Of a stretch of 64,000 bases of DNA, positions 61,904 to 64,000 are shown piece by piece. Position 1 is the first letter of the stretch; the number at the start of each line of letters is the position of its first letter. Both the position numbers and the translations under genes were made by a program. The notes under the pieces are model-generated. The model worked only from the letters and a program-made list of their open reading frames with translations, searched no databases and had not been told where the DNA came from. Source of the stretch: Alligator mississippiensis (taxonomy: Eukaryota; Chordata; Crocodylia; Alligatoridae); contig NC_081836.1 in assembly GCF_030867095.1 (NCBI RefSeq), positions 29,896,338 through 29,960,337 of the forward strand. The letters run 5' to 3'.

Positions 61904-64000
61904 CTAGGGGCTTTAAACATGGATGGTAATAGAGAGCTTCAAGCTTCAGCCTGACTGGACCTAAGCACAGGGGTTACTTTAATCATCAAGGCAGCTGCCT
62001 CTGGGGTGGAACAAGCATGGCTCCAGTGCTTTAGGGCAGGAACTGGATGTTCATTGCCTCTGGCTGGTGATACTATAGGCAGAGCAGAGGGATCCAAGGG
62101 AGAATGCAGTCAGGACCCCACCAATTAACACTCCTGCTCATACACAATGGCTACCCCACCCCATGGGGGCATTGACATCAGTGATGCTATGGCGGGGCCC
62201 ACCAGCACAGTGCCCCCTACCACCCTGCTGCAGCACTGACTGCTGCCCGGGAGGGGAGAATGCCCCCTACTGACACACCAGCCACCTTGGGCTGTTTATT
62301 GTCATTGCAGTGCTGGCCAATCAATACTCCAGCGCAGCAGGTGGTTTGGGAGGAAAACAGCCTCAGATGTTGAGTGCCAGCAAGCTCCTGCCTGCGGCTG
62401 CTCCAGCTGGGCTAGCCCAGTGCACAGGGGGACCCTACTAGATCCCCAGCTGGGTGAATTCACCTCCCCTCCTGCCAGGCCCTGGAGAAATCCTTGTCCC
62501 CAGATGCCATTTGGCTTCCCTCTGCTGTTCTTCTTTGTGCAGCGTGCAGCTGCTGACCCTGCAGAGACAGAAATAGCTGGGGAGAGAACAGCACAAGGGA
62601 GAGCAGAGCAGAGGAAGGAGCGAGCAGAAAGATGATGAGGGAGGGAAGCTGGTGGGGGGGATGGAGGGATGCTCAGAGACACCCAGAATTACATGGTGCG
62701 TCTGTGGTTTGAGAGCCCCTCCTGGCAGTGCCTAGAGCACTCCAGCCCCTCCATCCACAGCCCTGGGCATCAATTGAGCACCCACATGGTTCTACACCAC
62801 GAGCTGGAGTTGAGTGTGCCCGCTGGCTCAGCAACTCCCTGCCCGCTAAGTTGGGGTTGTGCGAGGGGTAGGGGTGGGGGGGGGGTCCCTGTGGTGCCAG
62901 CTCCAGAATAAGCTTCCCTGTTCATATTCATGTTCCTATTCCCCTCCAGCCTTGGATCCTAGGTCAGGATCACCCCTCCCCACCGACCCCACTGCAAGGG
63001 GCTGCCCACACCAACTGTCTGGCCCCACTGAGCTGAGTTCTGGACTGTCTCTCCCTAGGTGTAAGAGATGAGGCTGCCCAGGGGTTGGTTGTTTTGCAAG
63101 AAAACACCCACCCTGCCCACCCTTGGCACACCCCAGGCACTGATGCCCCATTTCTAAGTAATGGGCTGGGGGAGCATGTGTGACACCAGAGGCCCCCAGG
63201 CACGCCCATCACAGGCTCTGCCAGCCAGAACATGCCACAGCTGCCATGTTGGGGAGACCAGGGTCTATGTATGAAATGGCAGCTGGAGCTATTGCAGTTG
63301 CCCTCATCTGTCAGGGTGGTGGGTATGCAGGGGTCAGACCCAGATTCAGCGTACCTGCATAGTGCCCTGGCTGGAAGGCAGGGGCTGTGTACCATGGTCC
63401 CAGACTCCTCTGTCTCCAGCTGCAGTCACCAGCTCTGCTCATGGCTTTTTCCCTGGGCCTTGGTCACGTGAGGGAAGCGCACCAGTGACAGCTTTACAGC
63501 CATGCTTTATGGGAGTGCAGCTGCTAGCCAAGGCTGCTGAGGCTTGCTCAGCTCCCCAGGGAGCCAACCATGCCACACAACAAGCCTCGGGTCATGTGCA
63601 GGACTGGGGCATCCCTCCCACCAACACAGCATTTCAGCAGCCTCATGCCCCTAACACCTGCACCTGCCTGCTTCCTCCTAGTGCCCCCACACAGACAACC
63701 AAGCAGTGCAGCTACCAGAGGGTCCACACACTGACCCTGCTCCTAAGGAACAAGCCGCTGGCTCCTGAGCCAGGGAGAATCTCCACAGGGGGTTAGCAGT
63801 GTAGGGGCTCTGACTTGTAGCTGAGCCTGTCTGAGCCTGCCCAGCAGAGGGCAGGAGTACATGCACATGGTATTCCAGCCAGATGCCATGGAGGGCCCTG
63901 TTAATTCCTGCCCCTCCCCCCAACACACATGCATGCGTGCACACACTTTCTCTCTCTCCAGAGATCTAACACTGGGCTACAGAGGCAGGAACATCAGCTC

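Larger units (their letters stand above)
58490..64000. other. Right flank of RHBDL1, no supported gene
   Basis: No exon of RHOT2, the mammalian neighbour on this side, is recognisable up to the window edge. Short open frames exist on both strands without homology. SINE-like pieces at 59100 and 61655 are listed separately. A single exon-like block at 61777-61903 on minus is noted at low confidence. Confidence 0.5.

Noticed and set aside
58490-64000. Search for the 3' end of RHOT2, expected next to RHBDL1 from mammalian gene order
   Set aside because: No segment resembling the C-terminal GTPase or membrane anchor of RHOT2 was seen on either strand.

Overview
The window is nuclear DNA of a vertebrate, most likely a sauropsid and, by inference, a crocodilian. 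It holds spliced genes with GT-AG introns, CpG-rich promoters, CR1 LINE fragments, hAT-type miniature transposons with 8-bp target duplications, and many worn MIR/CORE-SINE-like pieces. The species call rests on repeat flavour and intron sizes and is not proven. I saw no retroviral or other capsid-bearing element.

The gene order matches, in reverse, the human 16p13.3 block RHBDL1-STUB1-JMJD8-WDR24. From left to right: the last four coding exons of WDR24 (+, 508-3134), complete JMJD8 (+, 3915-7253), an intergenic CR1 copy, complete STUB1/CHIP (-, 12688-18288), an uncharacterised five-exon gene (+, 18543-23039) sharing a 254-bp head-to-head promoter with STUB1, a roughly 15-kb gene-free stretch, complete RHBDL1 (-, 39942-57649) with large repeat-filled introns, and about 5.5 kb of apparently gene-free DNA to the right edge. 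All exon boundaries were read by eye from splice sites, reading phase and recalled vertebrate proteins.

The genes do not form one pathway. WDR24 belongs to GATOR2 (amino-acid signalling to mTORC1 at the lysosome), JMJD8 is a lumenal JmjC-fold protein, STUB1 is the Hsp70/Hsp90-linked U-box ubiquitin ligase, and RHBDL1 is a rhomboid intramembrane protease. The best candidate for undescribed biology is the gene at 18543-23039: 231 residues with a helix-hairpin-helix-like segment and a basic tail, paired with STUB1, and not a gene I know at the human locus. Other points worth checking are an apparent one-base frameshift in WDR24, a CR1 reverse-transcriptase fragment ending about 18 bp from an RHBDL1 splice donor, a tandem donor in RHBDL1 exon 2, and paired ZNF143-type motifs in the JMJD8 promoter.
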